Positions 8,033 through 16,920 of a stretch of DNA of 64,000 bases are shown in pieces. Both the position numbers and the translations under genes were made by a program. The notes below the pieces were generated by a model, which ran no database searches, was not told the DNA's origin, and saw nothing but the letters and a program-made list of their open reading frames with translations. The stretch comes from Halosaccharopolyspora lacisalsi (lineage in GTDB: Bacteria > Actinomycetota > Actinomycetes > Mycobacteriales > Pseudonocardiaceae). Within the stretch, counting starts at the first letter, position 1. Each line of letters starts with the position of its first letter. The stretch lies in the NCBI RefSeq assembly GCF_014137975.1, contig NZ_JACGWZ010000008.1, forward strand, positions 124,001-188,000. Direction: 5' to 3'.

Positions 8033-8961
8033 GCCAGGCGCCGCAGCAGTTGCCGACACTACCGGCGGGAGCCGTCGTGGCGGTGATCGTCACCAGACAC
8101 CGCCGTGAACTGCTCGCGGAGTCGCTCAAGGTCATCTCCACCCAGACCAGAACGCCCGACCACCTCGTCGTGGTGGACAACGGCCCGGATCAACCCGCCG
8201 AGGACGTCGTCGCGGAGTGCCCGGTGCCCGCCACCTACCTCCCGGCCCGACGCAACCTCGGTGGCGCCGGAGGCTTCGCGCTCGGGATGATGCACGCGCT
8301 CGCGCTCGGCGCCGAGTGGGTGTGGCTGGGCGACGACGACGGCCGCCCGGCCGACGACCACGCGCTGGCCACGCTGCTGGAGGTCGCCGAGACCCGACAG
8401 CTGGCGGCGGTCTCCCCGGTCGTGGTCAACATCGACCGCCCGGACCGGCTGGCCTTCCCGCTGCGGCGGGGGCTGACCTGGAAGCGCCTCCCGGAGGAGC
8501 TGCGCGGCGAGGGTGGTCACGAGGACTTCCTGCCCGGCATCGCCTCCTTCTTCAACGGCGCGCTGTTCCGGGCCTCGACGCTGGACGTCGTCGGTGTGCC
8601 GGACTACCGGTTGTTCTTCCGGGGTGACGAGGTGGAGATGCACCGTCGCGTGGTGCGCTCCGGACTTCCCTTCGGCACCACCCTGCGCACCCGCTTCGTC
8701 CATCCGGACGGGTCGGCGGAGTTCAAGCCGATGCTCGGCGGCCGGTTCCACGCGCAGGACCCGTCGGACGCCAACAAGCGCTACTACACCTACCGCAACC
8801 GCGGTTACCTGCTCTCCCAGCCGGGCATGCGCAAGATCGGTGCGCTGGAGGTGCTGCGCTTCGGGCTGTACTTCCTCGGACAGCGCCGCGACCCGAAGGC
8901 CTTCCGCGAATGGCTGCGGCTGGTCCACCAGGGCCGCCGCGAGCACTTCTTCCGCCGCTGA
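8029..8961 (+). CDS. glfT1: Galactofuranosyltransferase GlfT1-like (GT2)
   Basis: A 310-residue GT-A fold enzyme. AVIVTRHRRELL marks the nucleotide-binding start and WLGDDDGRP (Asp 102-104) carries the metal-binding Asp triad typical of GlfT enzymes. It lacks the long extra domains of the polymerase GlfT2 (about 640 residues), so by length and by neighbourhood with the wzm/wzt pair it corresponds to GlfT1, which adds the first Galf residues to the decaprenyl-diphosphate-GlcNAc-Rha linker. It starts by ATGA overlap with the upstream ATPase. The last codons and stop lie within a 22-base direct repeat (8951-8998). Confidence 0.88.
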   Translation: MSQAPQQLPTLPAGAVVAVIVTRHRRELLAESLKVISTQTRTPDHLVVVDNGPDQPAEDVVAECPVPATYLPARRNLGGAGGFALGMMHALALGAEWVWLGDDDGRPADDHALATLLEVAETRQLAAVSPVVVNIDRPDRLAFPLRRGLTWKRLPEELRGEGGHEDFLPGIASFFNGALFRASTLDVVGVPDYRLFFRGDEVEMHRRVVRSGLPFGTTLRTRFVHPDGSAEFKPMLGGRFHAQDPSDANKRYYTYRNRGYLLSQPGMRKIGALEVLRFGLYFLGQRRDPKAFREWLRLVHQGRREHFFRR

Positions 8962-8998
8962 ACGCGGTCACTGAACTCCGCCGCTGAACGCGGTCACT
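8951..8998. repeat. 22-base tandem direct repeat across the glfT1 stop codon
   Basis: The 22-base unit starting tccgccgctgaacgcgg occurs at 8951-8972 and again at 8977-8998 with a 4-base spacer. The first copy includes the glfT1 stop (TGA), so the second looks like a local slippage duplication of the 3' end. No function is evident. Confidence 0.8.
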
Positions 8999-9308
8999 CG
9001 GATCGTGCGGTGTGCGGATAGTCTCCACCACTCCCTCACGCGCGTCGGGAGTGCGACGATGAGTACCGCCGAGCGGCCGAGGCACGGGCTCCGCTCCACG
9101 CGCCCACCGACGAGCCCGGAGCCGCCCGCGGCATCGATCGGCACCGCGTGCAGCGTGAACCCGTTCGGTTGCCGATCGGACGCGAATCGCGAAGAAAAAC
9201 CTGAAGAAATCCTGAGTTCGCAGCTCACTGCGTTACGGACCGTGTCGATTCGCACAGGTACCGAGTACCGCGCAAGGGCCCGTCAGAGCAACTACTATTC
9301 TGCGTTGC
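8962..9308. other. Intergenic region upstream of emb paralogue 1
   Basis: These 347 bases hold the second direct-repeat unit and a possible TANNNT-type -10 box just before the next gene. The short open frames here lack ribosome sites and resemble nothing I recognise. No terminator hairpin is obvious. Confidence 0.5.
9293..9298 (+). promoter_or_regulatory. Candidate -10 box (TACTAT) for a leaderless emb paralogue 1 transcript
   Basis: TACTAT ends 10 bases before the GTG start at 9309, and there is no Shine-Dalgarno-like sequence in between. That spacing fits transcription beginning at or next to the start codon, as is common in actinobacteria. No clear -35 was identified. Confidence 0.35.
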
Positions 9309-12300
9309 GTGCGTAACGCGGGCCAGGACGACAACGGGCAGCCGCCCCCGGACGAGGAGTCGCCGGGCGGTGCCACGAAGACTCGGCGCGGTCCGGTGGC
9401 GAAGCGACTGTGGATCACCGCTTCGGTGCTGGGGCTACTGGGGGCGATCCTGTCGATCGCGGTGCCCTTCCTACCGGTGGTTCACGACATCACCACGTTG
9501 AAGTGGCCCACCGCCCAGGGGACGCAGGCGGTGTCGGCACCGCTGGTGCGGTATTCGCCGATCGAGCTGAACGCCAGCGTGCCGTGTCAGACGGCGCGCA
9601 GTTTGGACGCTCGTACCCAGGACCAAGCGCTGGTGCTGGGTACGAATCCGCCGGGCTCGGAGTACGGCAAGCTCACCGGGATGACCCTGCAGGTCACGGG
9701 CGGTCAGCTCACGCTGCTGTCCAAGGGGCGCCAACTGGGCACGACTCCGATCCCCAGCGGGGACTGTTCGATCTCGATCCACTCCGACGCGTTTCGCACC
9801 ACGGCCGGCGTGGGCAACCAACCGCTGGCCGACATTCACGGGGAGGACCGGCGTCCGCAGCTGACCGGGATCTACTCCGACATCGACGAGCAGCAGGACC
9901 CCACGCGGGGACTGTCGTTCTCCGCGCAGGTCGACAACCGGTGGTCCACCCAGGGCACGGTGCTGAAGTTCGTGGTCATGGGCGTGGCCGTGCTGTGCTT
10001 CATCGGCTCCGTGATCACCCTGCGCAAGCTCGACGTGCGCGCGGGGCGGCGGCCGCCGAAGTTGGCGCCGCCGGGCTGGTGGAAGCCGACGCTGCGTGAC
10101 GGCGGAGTGTTCGCGGCGCTGGGCGTCTGGTGGCTGATCGGGGCGATGACCTCCGACGACGGCTACATCCTCACCATCGCCCGCGCCCGCGCCGATGCCG
10201 GCTACATCAGTAACTACTTCCGCTGGTTCGCGGTACCCGAAGCACCGTTCGGCTGGTTCTACGAGCTGTATTCGCTGTGGGTGCAGGTGTCGACGGCCAC
10301 CCCGTGGGTGCGGTTGCCCGCGCTGCTGATGGGGATGGCCAGCTGGCTGCTGATCAGCCGGGAGGTGTTGCCCCGACTGGGTCAGCAGGTCCGGCGCAGC
10401 AACGCTTCCGGGTGGGCCGCCGCGGCGGTGTTCCTGGCGTTCTGGCTGCCCTACAACAACGGCCTGCGCCCGGAGCCGGTCGTGGTGCTGTTCTCGCTGC
10501 TGTCGCTGGCCGCCGTGGAGCGCGCCGTGGCCGCACGCAGGCTCATGCCCGCCGCTGTCGGGCTCGTCGGGGCCTCGCTGGCGCTGGGCGCCAGCCCGCA
10601 CGGGCTGGTGGCCGTGCTGCCCTACATAGCCGCGCTCAAACCGCTGATCCGCCTGGTGCGGCTGCGCATCCAGGAGTTCGGATGGCTGCCGGTGCTGGCG
10701 CCGATCGCCGCGTCCGGCTTCGTGATCCTGAACCTGGTGTTCTGGGACCAGACGTGGAAGTCGGTGGCCGAGGCCACCAGGGTGCGCACCGACATCGGAC
10801 CGAGCCACAGCTGGTACGAGGAGTTCCAGCGCTACTCGTTGCTGTTCAGTCAGAGCGCGGACGGATCGATGACGCGGCGGTTCCCGGTACTGCTGGTGAT
10901 CCTGTGCCTGATCACCTGTGCGGTGGTGCTGCTGCGGCGGGGACGCATCCGGGGTGCGGCGCTGGGTCCGAGCCGCAGGCTGCTCGGCGTGACCGGGATG
11001 ACGTTCGTCGTCCTCATGATGGTCCCGACCAAGTGGACGCACCACTTCGGGATCTTCGCCGCCGTCGGCGGAGCACTGGCGGCGCTGACGGCCCTGGCCA
11101 CCAGCGGCAGCGTGCTGCGGTCGCGCCGCAACCGGGCGGCGTTCTTCGCGGGCCTGATGCTGATCCTGGCCTTCGCCGCGACCGGCCTCAACGCCTGGTG
11201 GTACGTCTCCGGCTGGGGCATCCCCTGGTTCAACAAACCGCCCTCGTACCACGGCTACGAGGCCAGCACGTTCCTGCTGATCATCGCCGGGATAGCCCTG
11301 GCCGTGGCCTTCATCGAGCACCTGCGCACCGACGAGCACAACCCCACGGTGGTCGACGTCAGGGAGCAGGAGAAACGCAGCCGCGCGCTGCGGTTGGGGA
11401 CGGCACCGCTGTCGCTGATCTGCGCGCTGCTGGTGCTCGGCGAGCTCGCCCTGTTCGGCAAGGCCATCGAGGAGCAGTGGGGCAGCTACAGCCTGGGGGG
11501 CGACAATCTCCAGACGCTGGCCGGCGGCTCCCAGTGCGGCCTGTCGGACTCCGTCTACGTGGAGCGGAATCCGCTGGCCGGGATGCTGCCGGTCTCGCAG
11601 CGGCAGCCGAGCGATCCGGCCCCCGACACCGACGTGCCCGACCGCAACGCCAAGGAGGAAACTCCGCGGCAGTACCTCGGCGCGCGGATGGAGGGCTTCC
11701 GCCGGGGCGGGTTCCCGCCCGGTGACGGTTCGGAGACCTTCGAGAAGGACTGGCAGCCGCCGTACGGGTTCGGCACCGACAAGGCCCCGGTGTGGGGCAG
11801 CTACGACCCCAATGGGATGGCCACCGGCGAGCTGCGCACCCAGTGGTACGACCTGCCGAAACGGGCCCGGGAAGGGCAGGTGCCGATCGTGCTGTCGCTG
11901 GCCGGGAGCGAGTCCGGGGCGAACTCGTTGTTCGTCGAGTACGGCAAGCAGACCGAGGAGGGCTTCGAGGTCCTGGAGCGGCGTCCGGTGCGCAAGGGGC
12001 CCCCGCCGGGTTGGCGCGACGCCCGCATCAGCGTCGACCGGGCCGCCACCGGGGCCGAGCAGATCCGGGTGGTGGCCGTCGACCAGTCGTTGGGTTCGGA
12101 CGGGTGGTTGTCCGTCTCGGCGCCGCGCGTGCCGCGGTTGACCAACATGACCGAGTTCATCGGCGACGCGCCGACCTTCGTGGAGTGGACCGCCGCGTTC
12201 CAGCACCCCTGCTTGGAGGTTCCCAGCATCAGCCACGGCATCGCCGAGATGCCCCGGTTCCGCGTCACCGCCGGCGGCACCCTGCGCAGCATCGGGCAGG

Positions 12301-12653
12301 GTTGGTCCTCGCCGGATGCCGGTGGTCCGTTCGGCTGGCTCAGCGTCACCACCAGCATGCGGACGCTGCCCACGTACCTGGAGGGCAACATTCACCGGGA
12401 CTGGGGCACCCTGTACGCCGTCGACCCCTACGCACCCCGGGCGCTGCCCGCCCAAGCGGCCATGAACATCCGCAAGGAGACCCACTGGGGCACCTGGACC
12501 CCGGGGCCGCTGAGCAAGACCGTGCAGTTGCCCGGCGACGTTCCCAGCTCCGACGACCGCAACGACATCAAGAGTTTCGGCAACAACTCCGACAGCGGAA
12601 ACGGCGGTGGTGCTGACGGCGGCGGGCGCAGTCAGGACGACTCCACCCCGTGA
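9309..12653 (+). CDS. Arabinosyltransferase, EmbC/EmbA/EmbB family (paralogue 1)
   Basis: A 1114-residue GT-C enzyme of full Emb length starting at GTG 9309. TM1 lies around residues 35-58, followed by a periplasmic jelly-roll domain to about 215, a multi-spanning region to about 720, and a C-terminal periplasmic carbohydrate-binding domain. The catalytic Asp pair is Asp283-Asp284 in AMTSDDGYILTIAR, and the Pro motif is GLRPEPVV. It should polymerise or branch arabinan from decaprenyl-phosphoarabinose on the outer face of the membrane. Residue Ile300 (in AGYISNYFRWF) occupies the position of M. tuberculosis EmbB Met306. The last 35 or so residues are Ser/Gly/Asp-rich and likely disordered. 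Which of EmbA, EmbB or EmbC it corresponds to cannot be decided by eye. Confidence 0.95.
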   Translation: MRNAGQDDNGQPPPDEESPGGATKTRRGPVAKRLWITASVLGLLGAILSIAVPFLPVVHDITTLKWPTAQGTQAVSAPLVRYSPIELNASVPCQTARSLDARTQDQALVLGTNPPGSEYGKLTGMTLQVTGGQLTLLSKGRQLGTTPIPSGDCSISIHSDAFRTTAGVGNQPLADIHGEDRRPQLTGIYSDIDEQQDPTRGLSFSAQVDNRWSTQGTVLKFVVMGVAVLCFIGSVITLRKLDVRAGRRPPKLAPPGWWKPTLRDGGVFAALGVWWLIGAMTSDDGYILTIARARADAGYISNYFRWFAVPEAPFGWFYELYSLWVQVSTATPWVRLPALLMGMASWLLISREVLPRLGQQVRRSNASGWAAAAVFLAFWLPYNNGLRPEPVVVLFSLLSLAAVERAVAARRLMPAAVGLVGASLALGASPHGLVAVLPYIAALKPLIRLVRLRIQEFGWLPVLAPIAASGFVILNLVFWDQTWKSVAEATRVRTDIGPSHSWYEEFQRYSLLFSQSADGSMTRRFPVLLVILCLITCAVVLLRRGRIRGAALGPSRRLLGVTGMTFVVLMMVPTKWTHHFGIFAAVGGALAALTALATSGSVLRSRRNRAAFFAGLMLILAFAATGLNAWWYVSGWGIPWFNKPPSYHGYEASTFLLIIAGIALAVAFIEHLRTDEHNPTVVDVREQEKRSRALRLGTAPLSLICALLVLGELALFGKAIEEQWGSYSLGGDNLQTLAGGSQCGLSDSVYVERNPLAGMLPVSQRQPSDPAPDTDVPDRNAKEETPRQYLGARMEGFRRGGFPPGDGSETFEKDWQPPYGFGTDKAPVWGSYDPNGMATGELRTQWYDLPKRAREGQVPIVLSLAGSESGANSLFVEYGKQTEEGFEVLERRPVRKGPPPGWRDARISVDRAATGAEQIRVVAVDQSLGSDGWLSVSAPRVPRLTNMTEFIGDAPTFVEWTAAFQHPCLEVPSISHGIAEMPRFRVTAGGTLRSIGQGWSSPDAGGPFGWLSVTTSMRTLPTYLEGNIHRDWGTLYAVDPYAPRALPAQAAMNIRKETHWGTWTPGPLSKTVQLPGDVPSSDDRNDIKSFGNNSDSGNGGGADGGGRSQDDSTP

Positions 12654-12719
12654 GGGCGCTGCTGAAGCTCAAAGCGAAAAGGGGTGACGGCGGCTGCCCG
12701 GCGTGGTGCGATGGCGACC

Positions 12720-12986
12720 ATGAGCGAAACGAAACCCGGTCTGGTCCTGCACCTCGTCGGCGCCGCCCAGCCGCTGCACATCGCTCTCGACCGCGAGGAG
12801 GCCGAGAGCCTGGCGCCCCTGCTGCCGGAACTGATGTCCTCGGGTGAGCCGAGGACGCTGAACACCGCCGACGGCGGGCGGTTCACGGTGAACTTCACGC
12901 ACGTGGCCGCGGCCCACGTCGACTCGGTGCGCTCGGAGTCGATGGCCTACGGAGCACCCGCCCGCAGCGCGGGCTTCGGGGGTTGA
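12720..12986 (+). CDS. Small hypothetical protein
   Basis: About 88 residues from ATG 12720 (MSETKPGLVLHLVGAAQ); in-frame starts at GTG 12684 and ATG 12711 are alternatives and none has an ideal ribosome site. The protein is soluble with no signal peptide or membrane segment, and alternates short strands and a Glu/Ala helix (DREEAESLAPLLPELM). It follows emb paralogue 1 in the same direction and faces the convergent gtrA gene. I do not recognise a family. Codon use is typical of its neighbours, which favours a real gene. Confidence 0.55.
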   Translation: MSETKPGLVLHLVGAAQPLHIALDREEAESLAPLLPELMSSGEPRTLNTADGGRFTVNFTHVAAAHVDSVRSESMAYGAPARSAGFGG

Positions 12987-13130
12987 TGGGCACCGGCTGG
13001 TCGGCTTGTGCGGGGTCAGGTGGCGGGACCTCAGCCGGGTCCCACACCGCCACCCCTCACGGGGGCGCTGCACGCCGCAGCGCTATCGGGCGGGACCCCA
13101 ACATCGTGCATGCCGCCGGGCCTCTTCGGA

Positions 13131-13583
13131 TCAGTCCTTGAAGACGACCCACTTGAGCATCACGAAGTTGATGCCCGTACCCAGTCCCTGGCCGATGAAC
13201 CAGCAGACGAACGCTCGCAGCGAGTCGCCGTAGACCACGGTGAACTCGGGCAGACTCACGTACAGCAGCTGGTTCGTACCGTTGTTGACGAAGAACGTCA
13301 CGATGTAGACCAGCGCGAAGGCACCGGCCTTGGCCGTGGTGTTGCCCTTGCCGGCCCCGGTGAACGTCAGCTTGCGGTTGGCGACGTAGGAGGTGCCGGT
13401 ACCGAGGACGAAGGCCAGCGGTCGGGCGACGAAGTTCGGCCACTCCAGCCCCTGCAGCAGCAGCATGTACGTGCCGAGGTCGATGACGGCGCAGACACCG
13501 CCGATGAGCCCGAAACGGACCAGCTGGTGGAACAGTCCGAGCTTCTCGGACCCGGGTTCGGCGGCGGATTCAGCCACGGCCAC
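13131..13583 (-). CDS. GtrA-family membrane protein (Rv3789-like)
   Basis: A 150-residue protein with four hydrophobic helices and the GtrA signature: [19 protein letters not shown], then [14 protein letters not shown], and a basic-aromatic C-terminus ending MLKWVVFKD. It starts at GTG 13583 behind GAGGTGA. GtrA proteins move or anchor polyprenyl-phosphate sugars at the membrane. Placed directly before dprE1/dprE2 but divergent, it matches mycobacterial Rv3789, which has been linked to decaprenyl-phosphoarabinose supply and AftA recruitment. It shares the 148-base intergenic region with the dprE1 promoter. Confidence 0.9.
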   Translation of the reverse strand: MAVAESAAEPGSEKLGLFHQLVRFGLIGGVCAVIDLGTYMLLLQGLEWPNFVARPLAFVLGTGTSYVANRKLTFTGAGKGNTTAKAGAFALVYIVTFFVNNGTNQLLYVSLPEFTVVYGDSLRAFVCWFIGQGLGTGINFVMLKWVVFKD

Positions 13584-13718
13584 TCGTTCACCTCAAACGT
13601 CCGGTACCCAAAACACCGGGAACCAGGCGAATACGGTCCCCCGCAGGAGTGTATCGCTGAGAGGTAGCACACTCCGCACCGCGCCCGCACCCGTCCGGGC
13701 CGAACCACCGAACGTGGC

Positions 13719-13724
13719 TAGACT
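13719..13724 (+). promoter_or_regulatory. Candidate -10 box (TAGACT) for leaderless dprE1
   Basis: TAGACT matches the actinobacterial TANNNT consensus and ends 7 bases before the GTG at 13732. No Shine-Dalgarno sequence lies between, so a leaderless transcript is likely. Confidence 0.4.
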
Positions 13725-13731
13725 CGGCAGC

Positions 13732-15096
13732 GTGGCATCGGTTAAGGACGAGCAACAGACGCTGACCGGCTGGGGGCGCACCGCGCCGACCCAGGCACGG
13801 GTCATCAGCACCCCGGACATCGAGACCATCGCCCGCGCGGTGCGCGAGGCGGGTGAGCGCGGTGTCATTCCCAGAGGGCTCGGCCGCAGCTACGGCGACC
13901 CCTCGCAGAACGCGGGCGGCACGGTCATCGACATGACCGCTCTCGACCGCATCCACGTCGTCGACGCGGACGAGGCCACCGTCGAGGTCGACGCCGGTGT
14001 GTCGCTGGACACCCTGATGCGTCGCCTGCTGCCCTACGGGCTGTGGGTCCCGGTGCTGCCGGGTACCCGGCAGGTCACCGTCGGCGGAGCGATCAGTTCC
14101 GACATCCACGGCAAGAACCACCACTCGCAGGGGTCCTTCGGCAGCCACGTGCTCTCGATCGACCTGCTCACCGCCGACGGCGAGGTCCGCACCCTCACGC
14201 CGGAGGGCGCCGAGTCGGACCTGTTCTGGGCCACGGTCGGGGGCATGGGCCTGACCGGCATCATCCTCAAGGCCACCGTCCGGCTCAAGCGCGTGGAGAC
14301 CGCCTACTTCCTCGTCGACAACGTCCAGACGCGCAACCTCGACGAGCTGCTCGAGTACTTCACCGACGGTTCCGACGCCAACTACACCTACTCGGTGGCC
14401 TGGTTCGACTCGCTGGCGCGCGGCGACAAGATGGGCCGCGCCCTGCTGACCCGGGGCAACTCGGCGAAGGTCGAGGACCTGCCGAAGAAGCTGCGCAAGG
14501 ACCCGCTCGGGTTCAACGCGCCGCAGCTGATGACGGCCCCGCCGATCTTCCCGAACGGCCTGGTCAACAAGTACACGATCACCGCGTTCAACGAGGTCTG
14601 GTACCGCAAGGCACCCACCAAGTACGGCTCGGTGCAGAACATCACCCAGTTCTTCCACCCGCTGGACCTCGTCGGCGAGTGGAACCGGGTGTACGGGCCG
14701 AGCGGTTTCCTGCAGTACCAGTTCATGGTGCCCTTCGGGCAGGAGGACATGTTCCGCCGCTCGATCGACCGGATCAGCGCCTCCGGGCACGCCTCGTTCC
14801 TCAACGTGCTCAAGACCTTCGGCCCGGGCAACGCCGCGCCGCTGTCCTTCCCGAGCGAGGGCTGGACGCTGACCGTGGACATCCCGGTCACGCCGGGGCT
14901 GGACCGGCTCTGCGCCCAGCTCGACGAGATGGTGCTCGACGCGGGCGGACGGCTGTACCTGGCCAAGGAGTCGCGGACCACGCCGGAGATGATCGAGCGG
15001 ATGTACCCCCGCATCCACGAGTGGCGCAAGACCCGCGAAGCCGTCGACCCCGAGGGCGTGTTCCGCTCCGACCTGTCCCGGAGGTTGGGCCTGTGA
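13732..15096 (+). CDS. dprE1: Decaprenylphosphoryl-beta-D-ribose 2'-oxidase DprE1
   Basis: A 454-residue FAD oxidase of VAO fold, close to the 461 residues of the M. tuberculosis enzyme. [14 protein letters not shown] opens the protein, followed by the FAD-binding stretch [18 protein letters not shown] and [22 protein letters not shown], where the His in the KNHH region is typical of the family. It oxidises DPR to the 2'-keto intermediate, which DprE2 reduces to decaprenyl-phosphoarabinose, the sole arabinose donor for the Emb enzymes. The benzothiazinone-reactive Cys387 of the mycobacterial enzyme aligns with Thr381 here (GWTLTVDIP; codon 14872-14874). Its stop overlaps the start of an internally deleted dprE1 copy. 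Confidence 0.95.
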   Translation: MASVKDEQQTLTGWGRTAPTQARVISTPDIETIARAVREAGERGVIPRGLGRSYGDPSQNAGGTVIDMTALDRIHVVDADEATVEVDAGVSLDTLMRRLLPYGLWVPVLPGTRQVTVGGAISSDIHGKNHHSQGSFGSHVLSIDLLTADGEVRTLTPEGAESDLFWATVGGMGLTGIILKATVRLKRVETAYFLVDNVQTRNLDELLEYFTDGSDANYTYSVAWFDSLARGDKMGRALLTRGNSAKVEDLPKKLRKDPLGFNAPQLMTAPPIFPNGLVNKYTITAFNEVWYRKAPTKYGSVQNITQFFHPLDLVGEWNRVYGPSGFLQYQFMVPFGQEDMFRRSIDRISASGHASFLNVLKTFGPGNAAPLSFPSEGWTLTVDIPVTPGLDRLCAQLDEMVLDAGGRLYLAKESRTTPEMIERMYPRIHEWRKTREAVDPEGVFRSDLSRRLGL

Positions 15097-15260
15097 CGGC
15101 CCCCGCGGGAGAGATCCGCACCCTGAACGGCTGGGGTCGCACCGCGCCGACCCGAGCACGCCAGATGTATCCGCGTATCGACGAGTGGCGCAAGATCCGC
15201 GCCTCCGTCGACCCCCAAGGAATCTTCACCTCCGATATGTCCCGAAGGTTGACTCTATGA
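15093..15260 (+). pseudogene. Internally deleted dprE1 copy, 55 codons, still in frame
   Basis: The frame from GTG 15093 encodes a dprE1-like N-terminus ([14 protein letters not shown]) joined directly to a dprE1-like C-terminus (QMYPRIDEWRK to FTSDMSRRL). The intervening FAD-binding and substrate domains, around 400 residues, are gone. The frame is open and overlaps dprE1 by GTGA and dprE2 by ATGA, so ribosomes could run through all three. It probably arose from a tandem dprE1 duplication followed by deletion. Either it persists only as a coupling spacer, or it makes a small peptide; it cannot bind FAD. Confidence 0.8.
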
Positions 15261-16018
15261 TCGACGCTGTCGGAAACCCCCAGTCCCTGTTCATTCTCGG
15301 CGGTACCTCCGACATCGCGCTGGCGACGGCCGAGCAGTACGCCGAACAGCGCTCGCTGCGGATCATCCTCGCGGATCGTCCCGAGGAGTCGGACCGCATG
15401 AACGAGGCCGCCGAGCGGCTGCGTCAGACGGGGAGCACGGTCACGACGTTGTCGTTCGACGCCCGCAAACCCGAAACGCACGCCGAGGTCGTCGACAAGG
15501 CGTTCGCCGACGGTGACATCGACGTCACTCTCGTGGCCTTCGGTATCCAGGGCGACAATGAGAAGGGTTGGACCGATGCCGAGGCGGCGCGGCTGAACGC
15601 CGACGTCAACTACGTCGCACCGGTGTCGTTGGGTGTGCACCTCTCGGAGAAACTGCGCAAGCAGGGCCACGGGAATCTCGTGGTGATGTGCTCTCCCGCG
15701 GGCGAGCGTGCGCGGCGGACGAACTTCGTCTACGGCTCCGCGAAGGCCGGGCTGGACGTCTTCTACACGGGTCTGACCTACGCCCTGGCTGACTCGGGCG
15801 TGAAGGTGACGGTCGTGCGTCCGAACTTCGTGAGGACGAAGCTCACCGAGGGCATGAAGCCCGCCCCGATGGCGCAGACGCCGCAGCAGGTCGCGAGCAC
15901 CATCGTCGGCGCTGTGCGCAAGGGCAAGGAGCAGGTGTGGGTACCGGCCCAGATGCGCTGGGTCATGACAGTGCTGCGTCACCTCCCCCGCGTCATCTTC
16001 CGCCGCCTGCCCTTCTGA
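15257..16018 (+). CDS. dprE2: Decaprenylphosphoryl-2-keto-beta-D-erythro-pentose reductase DprE2
   Basis: A 253-residue short-chain dehydrogenase with the NAD-binding motif LGGTSDIALA at residues 13-22 and the catalytic Tyr-Lys pair in YGSAKAGLD. It completes the epimerisation of decaprenylphosphoryl-ribose to -arabinose with DprE1. It starts by ATGA overlap with the deleted dprE1 copy rather than with dprE1 itself, so expression may depend on translation through that short frame. Palindromes 30-70 bases downstream may terminate the transcript. Confidence 0.95.
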   Translation: MIDAVGNPQSLFILGGTSDIALATAEQYAEQRSLRIILADRPEESDRMNEAAERLRQTGSTVTTLSFDARKPETHAEVVDKAFADGDIDVTLVAFGIQGDNEKGWTDAEAARLNADVNYVAPVSLGVHLSEKLRKQGHGNLVVMCSPAGERARRTNFVYGSAKAGLDVFYTGLTYALADSGVKVTVVRPNFVRTKLTEGMKPAPMAQTPQQVASTIVGAVRKGKEQVWVPAQMRWVMTVLRHLPRVIFRRLPF

Positions 16019-16920
16019 GGCGCGGCACCTCGGTAGTCGTCCCCCGATTTCGCGCGAAACTGGGATTTCCCGGTTTCGCGCGAAAGCGGGTGACCCCCCG
16101 AATCCAGTACAGCGGCTACACGGGTTCCACCGCGTGCTGCACCGCCTGCTGGACTCGCTCACTCTCGGAGCCCGATCCCGACGGTGTCCCGGCCGGCACC
16201 GGGACACCGTGATGAACGAGGAATACGACTCATCGTGGCGCGGGTGTCTGACGTTACATACAGAGCATCGAAATAATCGGGGTTCCTCGTCACTCGTTCG
16301 CGCGTCGGCAGTTTTCCCCGCACGAACGAGAACCAGATCGATCAAATCGTTGTCCGGTTATTCTTTTCGCAGAGATCCGTTGTCGACGTGTTACCGAGAC
16401 CGGGTCGTTCCGCACGCGTTCTGTCCGTAGACTTCACGCCCGGAGTTCGACGAGGGGCACCGGGCGGTCGGAGCACCTCCCATTCTCGGGGTCCTCGCTT
16501 CCAGGCGCTCCGGCACGCGGGTGCGTACTTTTCCCACCCGTGCATCACGCCCGTTGTTCGGATCCGTGCTGGTCCGATACGGGTCGGAGCGCGCTTGTCG
16601 TCCGGAGCGGTCGAACCGAGGCGAGTACCGAGGACCCGGAGAGGAAGCTTGCGCAGCGACGATGGACGGGCCGAGAACCGTCGGCAACCGGAGCGCTTCC
16701 ATCGTGTCGCCGCGACGCGTCGTCTCCCGGCCGACGGCACCGTGCCGCCATCGGCCCACGGTCATCGGTCGTCAGCTCGGGCCGCGAGCGCGGGGAATCG
16801 ACCCGCGTGAATTCCGACCGTGCCTCCCGAACGACCCGTTGACCGGCACCGACCGGGTGCCATTCGTGATGTCAGCAGCGAGAGGAGCGACAGTGGCGGT
16901 CGCCGAAACGGAGAGACGAG
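16019..16920. other. 902-base intergenic region, mostly without recognisable features
   Basis: It begins with the family C palindromes (16048-16090). The rest holds several overlapping open frames, but their translations are Arg/Ser/Pro-rich with no recognisable domain and no good ribosome sites, so I treat them as non-coding. A less GC-rich stretch at about 16210-16390 could hold regulatory sequence. Decayed coding sequence cannot be excluded. Confidence 0.5.
16048..16090. repeat. Dispersed palindrome family C, two adjacent units
   Basis: tttcgcgcgaaa occurs at 16048-16059 and again within a larger near-palindrome at 16069-16090 (cccggtttcgcg, then its partner arm). A perfect single copy of the larger form lies at 29837-29858. 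Both loci are just downstream of gene 3' ends, consistent with terminator or REP-like use. Confidence 0.75.

Noticed and set aside
9471-12485. A 1004-codon open frame on the minus strand opposite emb paralogue 1
   Set aside because: It mirrors the GC-rich third-position pattern of the true gene; its translation is Gly/Arg/His/Gln-rich with no domain, and the plus strand encodes a full Emb protein.
13393-13731. An upstream extension of the dprE1 reading frame from 13393
   Set aside because: It overlaps the divergent gtrA gene and is not DprE1-like; the GTG at 13732 gives the expected family length and follows a TAGACT box.
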